The translations under genes and the position numbers were made by a program. The notes beneath the pieces are model-generated. The model searched no databases and was not told the origin of the DNA. It saw only the letters and a program-made list of their open reading frames with translations. From Sphingobacteriales bacterium UTBCD1 (lineage in GTDB: Bacteria > Bacteroidota > Bacteroidia > Chitinophagales > Chitinophagaceae): a stretch of DNA of 64,000 nt. Numbering within the stretch: the first letter of the stretch is position 1; each line of letters starts with the position of its first letter. Shown here piece after piece: positions 36,839-46,033 of this stretch. The stretch spans positions 62,001-126,000 of the forward strand of contig MWTC01000035.1 in assembly GCA_002066995.1 (NCBI GenBank). Direction: 5' to 3'.

Positions 36839-37561
36839 ATGATCCTCGATAAGAAAATAGCTATTCTTACCGGCGCCACCGGCGGCATGGGAAGAGCCAT
36901 CACTTCAGCTCTGATCCGCAATGGAGTGATGGTTTATGGTATAGGAAGGAATGCTGACACTCTGAAAAAGATTCAAGAGGAGGAAGGAGAAAACTTTCAT
37001 CCGGCGCAACTGGATATAACCGATGAAGCCAAAGTGGATCAATGGATCAAGGATAACTTTTCAGCTACGCATTGTCCCGATATTCTCATCAATAATGCCG
37101 GAGTGGGATCGTTTCATAAGATTGATGAAACCACAACGGGCACCTGGCTGGAAATGGTAAACACTAATCTCAACGGCATGTTTTATATCACTTCCAGGGT
37201 AGCTGCCCTGATGAAACAAAAGGGAACTTCTTCCCATATCATCAATATCGGCTCCATCCTGGGAAAGATCGGAAGAGTGAAGAGCGCTGCTTACTGTACC
37301 ACAAAATTCGGAGTGCATGGTTTTAGTGCGGCATTATTGCTTGAGCTAAGACAATACAATATAAAAGTCACCTGTTTTAGTTCAGGTTCCATTGAAACCG
37401 GATTTTTCAAAACATCAGGAATAGAACCTCATGAAAATATGCTGCATCCATCCGATCTTGCCAACAGCATCATTCACATTCTGCAAACGCCGGATAACAT
37501 GCTGATAGATGAAATAGTGGTAAGGCCTTTGAATCCCAAAGCGCCGGAGCATATTATCTGA
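36839..37561 (+). CDS. Short-chain dehydrogenase/reductase
   Basis: 240 residues, classical SDR. Cofactor motif TGATGGMG at 11-18, NNAG at 85-88, catalytic Ser139, Tyr152 and Lys156 (YCTTK). The residue after beta-2 (GRNAD) fits NADP preference. C-terminal IDEIVVRPLNPKAPEHI resembles 3-ketoacyl-reductase-like SDRs. Substrate unknown. Last gene of the group. Confidence 0.92.
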   Translation: MILDKKIAILTGATGGMGRAITSALIRNGVMVYGIGRNADTLKKIQEEEGENFHPAQLDITDEAKVDQWIKDNFSATHCPDILINNAGVGSFHKIDETTTGTWLEMVNTNLNGMFYITSRVAALMKQKGTSSHIINIGSILGKIGRVKSAAYCTTKFGVHGFSAALLLELRQYNIKVTCFSSGSIETGFFKTSGIEPHENMLHPSDLANSIIHILQTPDNMLIDEIVVRPLNPKAPEHII

Positions 37562-37621
37562 TAAATTAATGCAGATAATGTCTTATCTCGTTATCCCATT
37601 CTTGATCTGTTGTGCACCATT

Positions 37622-37840
37622 TTATTTTTTTGATAATAAAGTCAGTGCCGATCCTTTATGTGCGGCAATATGATCTGACTTATCGCTTTTAATCTCATAT
37701 TGCGGATCTTCATCCGATGCATGATGGGTGTATCCTTTGTAGTTATAATCTTTAGTATGCACCCTGGTGATAATGCCGGATACTCTTCCTGCTTCGGAGT
37801 TCCAGCTTACATGGTCGCCGACTTTAAATTTTGTTTTCAT
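37622..37840 (-). CDS. DUF2945 (hypervirulence-associated TUDOR-like) protein
   Basis: 72 residues from MKTKFKVGDHVSWNSEAG. The core F-K-V-G-D-H-V-x-W, G-I-I-T-R-V-H and a Tyr/His-rich middle match DUF2945. The start was set inside a longer open frame because that frame overlaps the DUF488 gene; the chosen start overlaps it by 17 bp. Role unknown; likely coupled to DUF488. Confidence 0.85.
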   Translation of the reverse strand: MKTKFKVGDHVSWNSEAGRVSGIITRVHTKDYNYKGYTHHASDEDPQYEIKSDKSDHIAAHKGSALTLLSKK

Positions 37841-38396
37841 GATCTGTATTTTCAGTGAAAAGATCTTCATCAGAATAAAAAACATGATCGCCGGCAACTC
37901 TTGCCGGTGAAGTGTAAGGGTGTTCATCCGCTTTGTTTGCATTCATGATATGCAATACTTTCCATCCTTTTGCTTTCAGGTAATCGGAAACCATGGACCG
38001 GTGGCAGCGCCACCACACTGCTTCGGAACACATGTAAGCAGTATTTTGTTGTTTGGCGATCTCCTGCAATCTTTCAATGCCCTTTGCAAAATTCTCCGTT
38101 TCCATGTAGTCGGCATATCCCCGGAACGAATCTTTTCTCCATCGTGTATTCTTTGAATCCTTTTTCACTTTCCTTCTGCCGCCCAGCTCTTTGATGTGAG
38201 TGTATTCAATTCCGTTCTCTTTAAGGCTTGCTTCCAGGTTTTCTTTATTGAACTGTGGAAATTTCCTTGAGCCAGGAAAGCTTCTTATGTCAACCAGGTG
38301 TTCAATGCTGAATGAATGCAGCATATTGATGAATTCCTCAATGCTGTGAGTGGAATGGCCGATGGTATAAACAGTATGTCTTTCCGGTGATGACAT
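37824..38396 (-). CDS. DUF488 family protein
   Basis: 190 residues. YTIGHSTHSIEEF, LVDIRSFPGSRKFPQF, ELGGRR and the cysteine-containing MCSEAVWWRCHRSMVSDYL are the signature of DUF488, a family of unknown function sometimes linked to stress. The paired conserved Cys and His suggest a redox or nucleic-acid role, not proven. Confidence 0.9.
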   Translation of the reverse strand: MSSPERHTVYTIGHSTHSIEEFINMLHSFSIEHLVDIRSFPGSRKFPQFNKENLEASLKENGIEYTHIKELGGRRKVKKDSKNTRWRKDSFRGYADYMETENFAKGIERLQEIAKQQNTAYMCSEAVWWRCHRSMVSDYLKAKGWKVLHIMNANKADEHPYTSPARVAGDHVFYSDEDLFTENTDHENKI

Positions 38397-38422
38397 TTTA
38401 TTATAAATGATTTAAAAATCAG

Positions 38423-39118
38423 CTACCGGCTTAGTGCCAGAAGGTATTTATCAATGTACAACTGTTTATCTTTCGATTTATATTGTTGAATGAATCTCGG
38501 ATGCTCCAGTATGGTCAGTTTTTTGAACAGCTTTTTCTCTTTGTTCAGTATTTCAATAAAGTCTGCATTTTTTTTGCCCAGTATGAATACTTCCGATGTA
38601 TCCAGCCCCAGCCCGATATGTTTTTGCAGCGATTCGATCATATAGTCTTTTACACTTTCAAAAAGCTTTTTATCATCGTAATAGTTTGCATTCAGCCAGA
38701 TACCGCCTTTTGCCTTCCGGACAATGGCAAGAGGGAAAGGAGAGTTAATATAAAATTTACTGTAAAATTTTTTCGGCCCTCCGAAACTTTCAATCATTTC
38801 ATATAAAAAGACAGAAGACACCTCATGCGTGTGTGCTGAAAGCATTTTAATGCCGCAAACAGCTTCCAGCCTTTTTGTGTCAGTGAACGGAACTCCGGTC
38901 ACGCCTGCGCCATGACGGCTGGGATTGATGCCGATGATGAATTTCCTTTTTTTTGTATCGTTGTAAAACTTATTGTAAAACTGAGTCATCACCTCCATCG
39001 TTTCGGGGTTGTCGAAAAAAGGATTCAGCACTTTGAAGTTGGGAGGCAGTTTTCCGTTGTATTTGAGATCCCTGTTGAAGTCAATGACTTTTTTCCCGAA
39101 AGATTTTGCTTTGCTCAT
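38423..39118 (-). CDS. SMUG2-like uracil-DNA glycosylase family protein (DUF4918)
   Basis: 231 residues. UDG-superfamily motifs: motif 1 GINPSRHGAGVTGVPFTD at 63-80 and motif 2 EHPRFIQQY near residue 207. Would remove uracil or related damaged bases from DNA in base excision repair. The Asn in GINPS matches the SMUG branch. A -7 promoter box lies 22 bp upstream. It ends 26 bp before the DUF488 start, so the two are probably one transcript. Confidence 0.85.
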   Translation of the reverse strand: MSKAKSFGKKVIDFNRDLKYNGKLPPNFKVLNPFFDNPETMEVMTQFYNKFYNDTKKRKFIIGINPSRHGAGVTGVPFTDTKRLEAVCGIKMLSAHTHEVSSVFLYEMIESFGGPKKFYSKFYINSPFPLAIVRKAKGGIWLNANYYDDKKLFESVKDYMIESLQKHIGLGLDTSEVFILGKKNADFIEILNKEKKLFKKLTILEHPRFIQQYKSKDKQLYIDKYLLALSR

Positions 39119-39140
39119 CTTGTGATAAAGGATTCTGATG

Positions 39141-39148
39141 CAAAGTTA
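39141..39148 (-). promoter_or_regulatory. Bacteroidota -7 box for the SMUG2-like gene
   Basis: TAACTTTG on the minus strand matches TAnnTTTG, 22 bp before the start codon. No matching TTG at the -33 distance is clear. Confidence 0.45.
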
Positions 39149-39212
39149 GCAGATAAGATTACAAGCTGGTACTATTTGCCCTTACCGGGGTGGGGGTAAA
39201 CCCATCATTTTT

Positions 39213-40202
39213 CTAAAAAGGTAAATCAACCTGTTCGGGCCTGATGAATTCATTCGTATTCTCATTGATCAGGTAACTGATCGGTGAGTTGGGGAAACTA
39301 TAGATCTTTTCAATGGGTATGCCCCAGGGCTGCCAGAGATTGGTCAGTACCTGTGCAAAAGTTTTATCCTGCCATTCACCGAAACGTGGAAGATTTTTAT
39401 TCGGATCTTCAGGTAAACTGAAAACAAGCGTATCGCCTTCTTCGTTTAAAACATAATCGGAAACATCACGCCTCAGATAGTTGGCATACATAAACCTTCC
39501 GTACAATTCTTCAAACTGTGCAGGGTGCAGCATGGTATCGCCGATCTTTTCAACAATGTCATGATTGTATTTTTCCACTTCTCCGTTGTCCTGAAGGCAG
39601 GCAACGATGCCAAACCCGTTCATGCCAAGACAAAAATTCAAATGATGTGTTTCGTCTTTATAATTGAGTACATCTTTTGAAATATTCACCCGGTAGCATT
39701 TTATGGACCAGGGAGAGAAATTGATAAATTGCACGGGACGGATCAGTGAATGCATCATGAAGAGAAGATTGCTCAACTTCTTTTTCATATAACCGGAGAC
39801 AGGAAATGTTTCACCTTTTTTGCCATGCAGCCCGATGGCATAAAGAAAATCCTGGTAGAGTACTCCGTAAAAAACTCTTGCCATCCACTGAAATAAAGTA
39901 AGCTTCGGCAATTTGATGACCGCATCATGGCCCTGCTCAAAAGCAATTCTTGTGATCTCATCCATTTTCTCAATGGCTTTAATCACGTCTTCCGATGCAG
40001 GGAGCAACATGTCCCGGTATTTCATCCTGTTACCGTTCAGCATGGTGATGCCGGCAATATCAAGGTTATACCGGTCTATCAACCATTCAGGCAAAGCATG
40101 CACTTTGTTTTCCTTTCTGTCAGCGATCTTTTCACCGGTAAGGAAACAAGTATCTCCGTAAAACGACATTGACCTGAATGGATCGTAGGGTGGATGATTC
40201 AT
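39213..40202 (-). CDS. 329-residue protein of unknown function
   Basis: No signal peptide or membrane segment. The N-terminus (CFLTGEKIADRKENKVHALPEWLI) has the look of an HNH-like entry (a Cys followed by an H-x-x-P-E-W-x-I segment), but a second zinc Cys pair is missing, so a nuclease call is not supported. The middle is helical (F-Q-W-M-A-R-V-F-Y-G-V-L-Y), the end beta-rich. Coding character is strong. Neighbours give no clue. Confidence 0.75.
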   Translation of the reverse strand: MNHPPYDPFRSMSFYGDTCFLTGEKIADRKENKVHALPEWLIDRYNLDIAGITMLNGNRMKYRDMLLPASEDVIKAIEKMDEITRIAFEQGHDAVIKLPKLTLFQWMARVFYGVLYQDFLYAIGLHGKKGETFPVSGYMKKKLSNLLFMMHSLIRPVQFINFSPWSIKCYRVNISKDVLNYKDETHHLNFCLGMNGFGIVACLQDNGEVEKYNHDIVEKIGDTMLHPAQFEELYGRFMYANYLRRDVSDYVLNEEGDTLVFSLPEDPNKNLPRFGEWQDKTFAQVLTNLWQPWGIPIEKIYSFPNSPISYLINENTNEFIRPEQVDLPF

Positions 40203-40345
40203 AAAGATTCAAAATATTGGCAAAGATAAATGCAGAGATTTTATGAATTATGAACGCTTATTCCGGGAAATACTGTATCCCTTTTTTGATAGGATAAAAA
40301 CATTATTTTTATGGATAACTTTCAAATAAATAATTTCTGTTCATC

Positions 40346-41953
40346 ATGCGTAAACAATTTGTAGTTATCTCAACTCTGCTGTTGATCATCTCCCTTGCGC
40401 TTTCATTATTTATGAGCAAGAACTGGTGGGTGCTTTTTGGTATTATTCTCTTTTTTACCATATTGGGATACCAGGATATGATCCAGAAAAGGCATGCAGT
40501 GAGAAGGATATTCCCTTTGGCAGGCCGGCTTCGTTATTTGCTGGAGGACCTGCGCCCTAAGATGTATCAGTATTTTATTGAATCGGATATTGACGGAAGG
40601 CCGATCAGCCGTGTGGACCGTTCCACCATATACCAGCGGGCCAAAAAAGAATTAGAGACCATTCCTTTCGGCACGCAGCTCGATGTGTATGCTGAAGGTT
40701 ATGAATGGATGTGTCATTCAGTATCACCCAAAGCATTTGATACATTGAACCAGGATCCGAGAGTGATGTTCGGGAATAAAGATTGCAAACAACCTTATCC
40801 GGCAAGCATTCTCAATATTTCAGCGATGAGTTATGGATCGCTCAGTGCAGAAGCAGTGCAGGCAATGAACGGAGGTGCAAAAATTGGCGGCTTCGCCCAA
40901 AATACAGGTGAGGGAGGATTGAGTGAACATCATTTGAAATTCGGAGGGGATCTTATATGGCAGATCGGTACCGGCTATTTCGGGTGCAGGGATGAACATG
41001 GAAATTTCAGCCCTGATTTGTTTAAAGAAAAAGCGCTGCATCCGAATGTGAAAATGGTAGAACTGAAAATTTCGCAAGGCGCCAAGCCGGGGCATGGAGG
41101 CATTTTACCTGCTTCAAAAAATTCAGAAGAGATTGCAAAGATCAGGCATGTGCCACCACATACAAAAGTAGTTTCACCGCCATTTCATACGGCATTCAGT
41201 ACACCATTGGAAATGATCCAGTTCATCAGTAAGCTCAGAGAACTGTCGGGAGGAAAACCTGTAGGTTTTAAAATTTGTATCGGGCATAAATCTGAATTTA
41301 TCTCCATTTGCAAAGCAATGATCCACCTGGATACTTATCCTGATTTCATAACGGTGGATGGAGGCGAAGGCGGCACCGGCGCTGCTCCTCAGGAATTTTC
41401 AAATTACCTCGGTGCACCCATGCTGGACAGTCTTGCATTTGTTCACAATATTCTGAATGGGCTGGATATCAGAAAACACATACGGATCATTACTGCCGGA
41501 AAAATCACTTCAGCTTTTCATATTGCCAGGGCCATGGCGTTGGGAGCCGACACCTGTAACTCTGCCCGGGCCATGATGATGGCGATAGGTTGCATACAGG
41601 CATTGCTGTGTAATACCAACCGCTGCCCGACAGGCATCACCACTCAGGATCCGAGATTAACGATAGGATTGGATGTGGCCGATAAAAAGGTCCGGCTTGC
41701 CAATTATCACACCGGCACGATCAAGAATTTTGTAGAACTGCTCGGCGCTTCCGGACTGGATGATATGAAGAATATAACAAGGTCACATATTTACAGAAGG
41801 GTTTCGCTTAATGAAATGATCACCTATGAAGAAATTTTCCCTTCGGTAAAAGTCGGATCAATGTTGCATGGAGAAATTCCGGTGAAGTATCAAAAAGATT
41901 TTGAGCTATCGGATATGAACAGGTGGGGAATACCGGTGGGAGAGAGAGCGTAA
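40346..41953 (+). CDS. FMN-binding glutamate synthase family protein
   Basis: 535 residues. Two N-terminal membrane segments (about 5-24 and 27-45) precede a glutamate-synthase-type TIM barrel: SYGSLSAEAVQAMNGGAKIGG, NTGEGGLSEHH, KISQGAKPGHGG, TVDGGEGGTGAAP, and the Fe-S cysteines near CNTNRCPTG. It lacks the glutaminase domain of GltB, so it likely uses ammonia or another substrate; the physiological reaction of this membrane form is not settled. Confidence 0.9.
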   Translation: MRKQFVVISTLLLIISLALSLFMSKNWWVLFGIILFFTILGYQDMIQKRHAVRRIFPLAGRLRYLLEDLRPKMYQYFIESDIDGRPISRVDRSTIYQRAKKELETIPFGTQLDVYAEGYEWMCHSVSPKAFDTLNQDPRVMFGNKDCKQPYPASILNISAMSYGSLSAEAVQAMNGGAKIGGFAQNTGEGGLSEHHLKFGGDLIWQIGTGYFGCRDEHGNFSPDLFKEKALHPNVKMVELKISQGAKPGHGGILPASKNSEEIAKIRHVPPHTKVVSPPFHTAFSTPLEMIQFISKLRELSGGKPVGFKICIGHKSEFISICKAMIHLDTYPDFITVDGGEGGTGAAPQEFSNYLGAPMLDSLAFVHNILNGLDIRKHIRIITAGKITSAFHIARAMALGADTCNSARAMMMAIGCIQALLCNTNRCPTGITTQDPRLTIGLDVADKKVRLANYHTGTIKNFVELLGASGLDDMKNITRSHIYRRVSLNEMITYEEIFPSVKVGSMLHGEIPVKYQKDFELSDMNRWGIPVGERA

Positions 41954-41997
41954 ATAAGAAGGTATCACTAAGTGTGAAGCGGTATTAAGTTAAAAAA

Positions 41998-42066
41998 TCA
42001 ATACTGAATACTCAATACTGAATACTCAATACTGAATACTCAATACTGAATACTCAATGCTCAATA
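41998..42066. repeat. 14-bp tandem repeat
   Basis: About four and a half copies of TCAATACTGAATAC in a row, ending in a degenerate copy, between the convergent FMN-protein and NAT genes. Not a hairpin; probably replication slippage, and likely variable between strains. Confidence 0.9.
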
Positions 42067-42074
42067 ATTATTCT

Positions 42075-42869
42075 TTATTGGATCATTAGCCTTTCCAGGT
42101 TTGTTAATCCCGATAAGTTGATCAGGAAATCATTTTCGAGAACCTGTTTCATTTCTTCCAATGAATTTACATTTCTTTTTTCCGATCCACCTCCTTTAAA
42201 ATAGCGTGTGAATTCCTGTCCTTTAATTGTATATCTGCAATGCTCATCCGATCGGGCTGCGGTCAGTCGTTTAGTGAAGGATGAATAGGGACTGGTGGAT
42301 GTGTACCAGTTACCGACCTCATAATCTTTATAGACCTGCTGTTGCAGATCAAAATCATAAAGCCGTTTCCACTCTCCGTTAAGATTTATTTCCAAACGGT
42401 ATCCTTCATCAAAATTGATCAGCCGGTAATCTTCATTGGGAGTTTTTTGAACCAGATCAGGCAATAGCAATAAAGGGCCTGTAGGCACCAGGCCGCCATA
42501 ACCCGTATCCACGATGTAGTGTTTCCCGTCAAGAGAAACCAGGAGTATCATGTGCGTTCTTCCCACACTATACTCTTTTTCTCCGGCTCTGCCTAATAAA
42601 CCTCTTACTTCAAAACCGATCGTTTTAAGGACATTCATGAGCAGGATGTTGTGTTCAAAACAATATCCACCACGGTGAGAGATCACTAATTTTTGAAAAA
42701 TTGAATCATCCGATAGTTCCACCGGTATCCTGAGAAGAGGATTCAGGTTCTCAAAAGGTATCACAGAAGTGTGCCGTTGCTGTATCCCCGCAAGTGTGGC
42801 AAGATCAGTTTTCGGTTGTACATCCAATCCTATTCTTTCAAAATATTTCCCGGTCTGTTCTTTGGTCAT
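42075..42869 (-). CDS. Arylamine N-acetyltransferase
   Basis: 264 residues, usual NAT length. Catalytic triad visible: Cys70 in HRGGYCFEHN, His106 in GRTHMILLV, Asp121 in VDTGYGG. Transfers an acetyl group from acetyl-CoA to aromatic amines or hydrazines in the cytoplasm. Single gene, with a tandem repeat just beyond its stop. Confidence 0.94.
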   Translation of the reverse strand: MTKEQTGKYFERIGLDVQPKTDLATLAGIQQRHTSVIPFENLNPLLRIPVELSDDSIFQKLVISHRGGYCFEHNILLMNVLKTIGFEVRGLLGRAGEKEYSVGRTHMILLVSLDGKHYIVDTGYGGLVPTGPLLLLPDLVQKTPNEDYRLINFDEGYRLEINLNGEWKRLYDFDLQQQVYKDYEVGNWYTSTSPYSSFTKRLTAARSDEHCRYTIKGQEFTRYFKGGGSEKRNVNSLEEMKQVLENDFLINLSGLTNLERLMIQ

Positions 42870-42970
42870 TCGTTTGTTATATTTAAAAAGATGAGATGGA
42901 CACCTGTTGTTTTAACCATTCTCTTAAAGTTTTTTGATGAAGAAGAGAATTCCTTTTTACTGATTAAAAC

Positions 42971-42996
42971 AAAAGCTCCATTTTACCGGAGCTTTT
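42971..42996 (-). terminator. Terminator downstream of acnA
   Basis: Perfect 9-bp stem AAAAGCTCC/GGAGCTTTT with an 8-nt loop, about 20 bp after the acnA stop; the stem ends give the U tract on the minus strand. It could also act on the plus strand. Confidence 0.75.
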
Positions 42997-43015
42997 GCTT
43001 CTGGAGAAAACCGGT

Positions 43016-45793
43016 TTAGTTCTTTTTCAGATAATCTCTTAATACATATTGAAGGATTCCCTGGTTTTTATAGTATTCAATTTCTATTGCAGAATCCAGG
43101 CGGGCTTCCACTTTGAAATTTGTTTCTTTACCGGAAGAATGAACGGCTTTTACATCCAGCACTTTGTGAGGCGTCAGATTATCAGCCAGCCCGATGATGC
43201 TGAATGTTTCTGTTCCATCCAATCCGAGTGAAACTGCGTTCTGGCCATTGGTAAATACCAGAGGGGCCACGCCCATTCCAACGAGGTTGCTTCTGTGGAT
43301 ACGTTCAAAACTTTCTGCAATGACTGCTTTGGTCCCCAGAAGGAAAGTTCCCTTGGCTGCCCAGTCGCGTGATGAACCTGAACCATATTCCTTTCCTGCC
43401 AGAACGATCAGGGGAGTGTTCTCACTTTTATATTTCATGGCTACATCATACACGGTATTCACTTCGCCGGAAGGAATGTGACGGCTATACCCGCCCTCTT
43501 TACCTGCTATCTTATTTTTGATCCTTACGTTGGCAAACGTTCCACGCATCATCACTTCATGATTTCCTCTGCGTGATCCGTAAGAATTGAAATTCTTTTT
43601 GGTGATTCCTCTTTCTACCAGGTATTTTCCTGCAGCAGAATCTTCCTTGAAAGCTCCCGCAGGTGAGATATGGTCTGTGGTTACTGAATCTCCGAGGTAT
43701 AAAAGAACTTTTGCGCCTTTTATGTCCGTCACCGGATCAGGAGTAGCTTTCAGGTTTTCAAAGAATGGAGCTTCTTTGATGTAAGTGGAATTCTCATTCC
43801 ATTCAAAGTTCTGATCAAGGTTCACCTCCAGGTTTTGCCAATCGGTGGAGCCATCAAAGATCACATCATACACTTCTTCAAAATCTCCCTGTTTCATGCA
43901 TTCATTGATGGTCTTTTGAATTTCATCCCTGGAAGGCCAGATATCTTTCAGGTAAACCGGTTTGCCATTGGGATCGAAATCAATAGGGTCATTAATCAGG
44001 TCCACGTCCACACGGCCCGTCAAAGCATAGGCAACCACCAGCATGGGCGACATCAGGAAGTTCATTTTTACCTGCGGATGCACTCTTGCTTCAAAATTTC
44101 TGTTTCCAGAAAGTACAGAGGCAGTGATCAGTTCACCTTTATCTACAGCTTCTGCAATAGCAGGAGGGAGAGGGCCTGAGTTGCCGATACAGGAGGTGCA
44201 ACCATAACCTACAGTTTGAAAACGCAAAGCATCCAGGTCAACATTCAATCCCGAACGCTCCAGGTATTTAGTGACAACTTTTGATCCGGGAGCCAATGAT
44301 GTTTTCACCCATGATTTTGTTCTTAATCCTTTTTCAACTGCATTCCTTGCCAGGAGTCCGGCTCCTACCATCACGGCAGGATTAGAAGTATTGGTACAAC
44401 TGGTAATCGCAGCAATCACGATGCTGCCATCGCTCAGCACAAATTCTTTATTGGGTTGTTTGATGCGAACGGAATGGTGTTTATCATCAGGTATCACTTC
44501 AGACCTTGATTGCCCGCTGATCGGCACTTTGCCGAAAGTGAATTCAGTACCCGATCCGCCTTCCACCAGCATGGCAAATTCTTCTCTTTGTTCTCTCGGC
44601 TGATATTCACGGTTGAATTCTCCTTTGAGGATCTCGCAGAATTTATTTCCGAGGTCTTTTACCAGGATCTTATCCTGCGGACGCTTAGGTCCTGAAACCG
44701 TTGGCTCCAGAATGGAAAGATCCAGCTCCACCACCTGCGAGTATTTGATACTCTCATTCCCGGTTCTCCATAAAAGATTTTCTTTACAATATTCTTCCAC
44801 TATTTTGATCTGCTCCGGAGTGCGGTTGGTGGAATGCATGTATTCAAGAGTGCGTTCGTCAATGGGGAAATATGTAACGGTGCATCCGAATTCAGGCGAC
44901 ATGTTCCCGATCGTAGCCCTGTCGGTAACAGTGAGGTGTTTCAATCCGTCGCCAAAGACTTCCACAAACTTTCCGACCACTCCTGTTTTGCGGAGCAGGT
45001 TGGCAATGGATAATACGATATCTGTTGCGGTACATTGTTCGGGAATTCTTCCGGTAAGCTTCAATCCTACCACCTGCGGGCAAGTGAAGAAGATAGGCTG
45101 GCCAAGCATGGCAGCTTCTGCTTCAATTCCACCCACACCCCATGCAATAACACCAATGCCATTCACCATTGGTGTGTGGGAATCGGTTCCCACCAGTGTG
45201 TCAGGGAAAAGCCATCCGTCTCTTGCAATGATCCCTTTGGAAAGATATTCCAGGTTTACCTGGTGGCAAATACCCATTCCCGGAGGGACGACTGTGAAAT
45301 TGCTCAGCCCTTTCTGAGCCCATTTCAAAAGCTCATATCTTTCTTTATTGCGTTCAAATTCCAGCTCCACGTTCTTGTCGTATGAATAATCGGTCCCGTA
45401 ATAATCAACCTGCACCGAGTGATCAATGATCAGGTCAACAGGTATGGCGGGATTGATCTTTTGCCCGTCTTTACCATGGCGGACAAATTCGGAACGCAGG
45501 GAAGCCATGTCCACAACGGCAGGCACTCCGGTAAAATCCTGCATCAGTATGCGTGCCGGCATAAAAGGAATATCTTTATCAACGGCTTCAGGTGTCCAGT
45601 GAAGAAGAGTTTCCACATGTTCATCAACGATGCTGAAACCGTCATAATTCCTTAACACGTTTTCCAGGAGAATGCGGATGCTGAAAGGAAGATGATCTAT
45701 GCTCACACCCTTCAGGTCTTTTAAAGAACAGTAACGGTATTTTTTCCCGTTTACTGCAATTTCCTTAACTGATTTTGCTTTTGTGTAGCTCAT
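43016..45793 (-). CDS. acnA: Aconitate hydratase A
   Basis: 925 residues, the length of the AcnA/IRP1 type. 4Fe-4S cluster cysteines in SCTNTSNP and YGCTSCIGNSGP; VGTDSHTPMVNG and the swivel domain YGSGSSRDWAAKG are conserved. Interconverts citrate and isocitrate in the TCA cycle. Divergent from dsdA. A TAATTTTG -7-like box lies at 45861-45854 on the minus strand. Confidence 0.97.
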   Translation of the reverse strand: MSYTKAKSVKEIAVNGKKYRYCSLKDLKGVSIDHLPFSIRILLENVLRNYDGFSIVDEHVETLLHWTPEAVDKDIPFMPARILMQDFTGVPAVVDMASLRSEFVRHGKDGQKINPAIPVDLIIDHSVQVDYYGTDYSYDKNVELEFERNKERYELLKWAQKGLSNFTVVPPGMGICHQVNLEYLSKGIIARDGWLFPDTLVGTDSHTPMVNGIGVIAWGVGGIEAEAAMLGQPIFFTCPQVVGLKLTGRIPEQCTATDIVLSIANLLRKTGVVGKFVEVFGDGLKHLTVTDRATIGNMSPEFGCTVTYFPIDERTLEYMHSTNRTPEQIKIVEEYCKENLLWRTGNESIKYSQVVELDLSILEPTVSGPKRPQDKILVKDLGNKFCEILKGEFNREYQPREQREEFAMLVEGGSGTEFTFGKVPISGQSRSEVIPDDKHHSVRIKQPNKEFVLSDGSIVIAAITSCTNTSNPAVMVGAGLLARNAVEKGLRTKSWVKTSLAPGSKVVTKYLERSGLNVDLDALRFQTVGYGCTSCIGNSGPLPPAIAEAVDKGELITASVLSGNRNFEARVHPQVKMNFLMSPMLVVAYALTGRVDVDLINDPIDFDPNGKPVYLKDIWPSRDEIQKTINECMKQGDFEEVYDVIFDGSTDWQNLEVNLDQNFEWNENSTYIKEAPFFENLKATPDPVTDIKGAKVLLYLGDSVTTDHISPAGAFKEDSAAGKYLVERGITKKNFNSYGSRRGNHEVMMRGTFANVRIKNKIAGKEGGYSRHIPSGEVNTVYDVAMKYKSENTPLIVLAGKEYGSGSSRDWAAKGTFLLGTKAVIAESFERIHRSNLVGMGVAPLVFTNGQNAVSLGLDGTETFSIIGLADNLTPHKVLDVKAVHSSGKETNFKVEARLDSAIEIEYYKNQGILQYVLRDYLKKN

Positions 45794-45947
45794 AATTGAT
45801 TGAAGATTCTATGATTTATTATTAAAATTTGTAATTACTGTGTAAAAACTTGCCAAAATTAAAACTTTCTCAGGCACTTCCTGTTATAAATATTCACATG
45901 CTGAGTTCATAAAGAATGTCTTAGCCCCCTGAAAGGCTGGACTAAAA

Positions 45948-45978
45948 TTGTAAATCAATTTAGTCACAGGTAACTTTG
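45948..45978 (+). promoter_or_regulatory. Promoter of the D-serine ammonia-lyase gene
   Basis: TTG at 45948-45950 and TAACTTTG at 45971-45978, spaced 20 bp, the best match in the window to the Bacteroidota TTG-N19/20-TAnnTTTG promoter; the start codon is 55 bp downstream. Confidence 0.65.
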
Positions 45979-46033
45979 TTACGGATGCTTTCATGACGAA
46001 GACAATGCATTATTCTCTAAAAATTTTGATACT

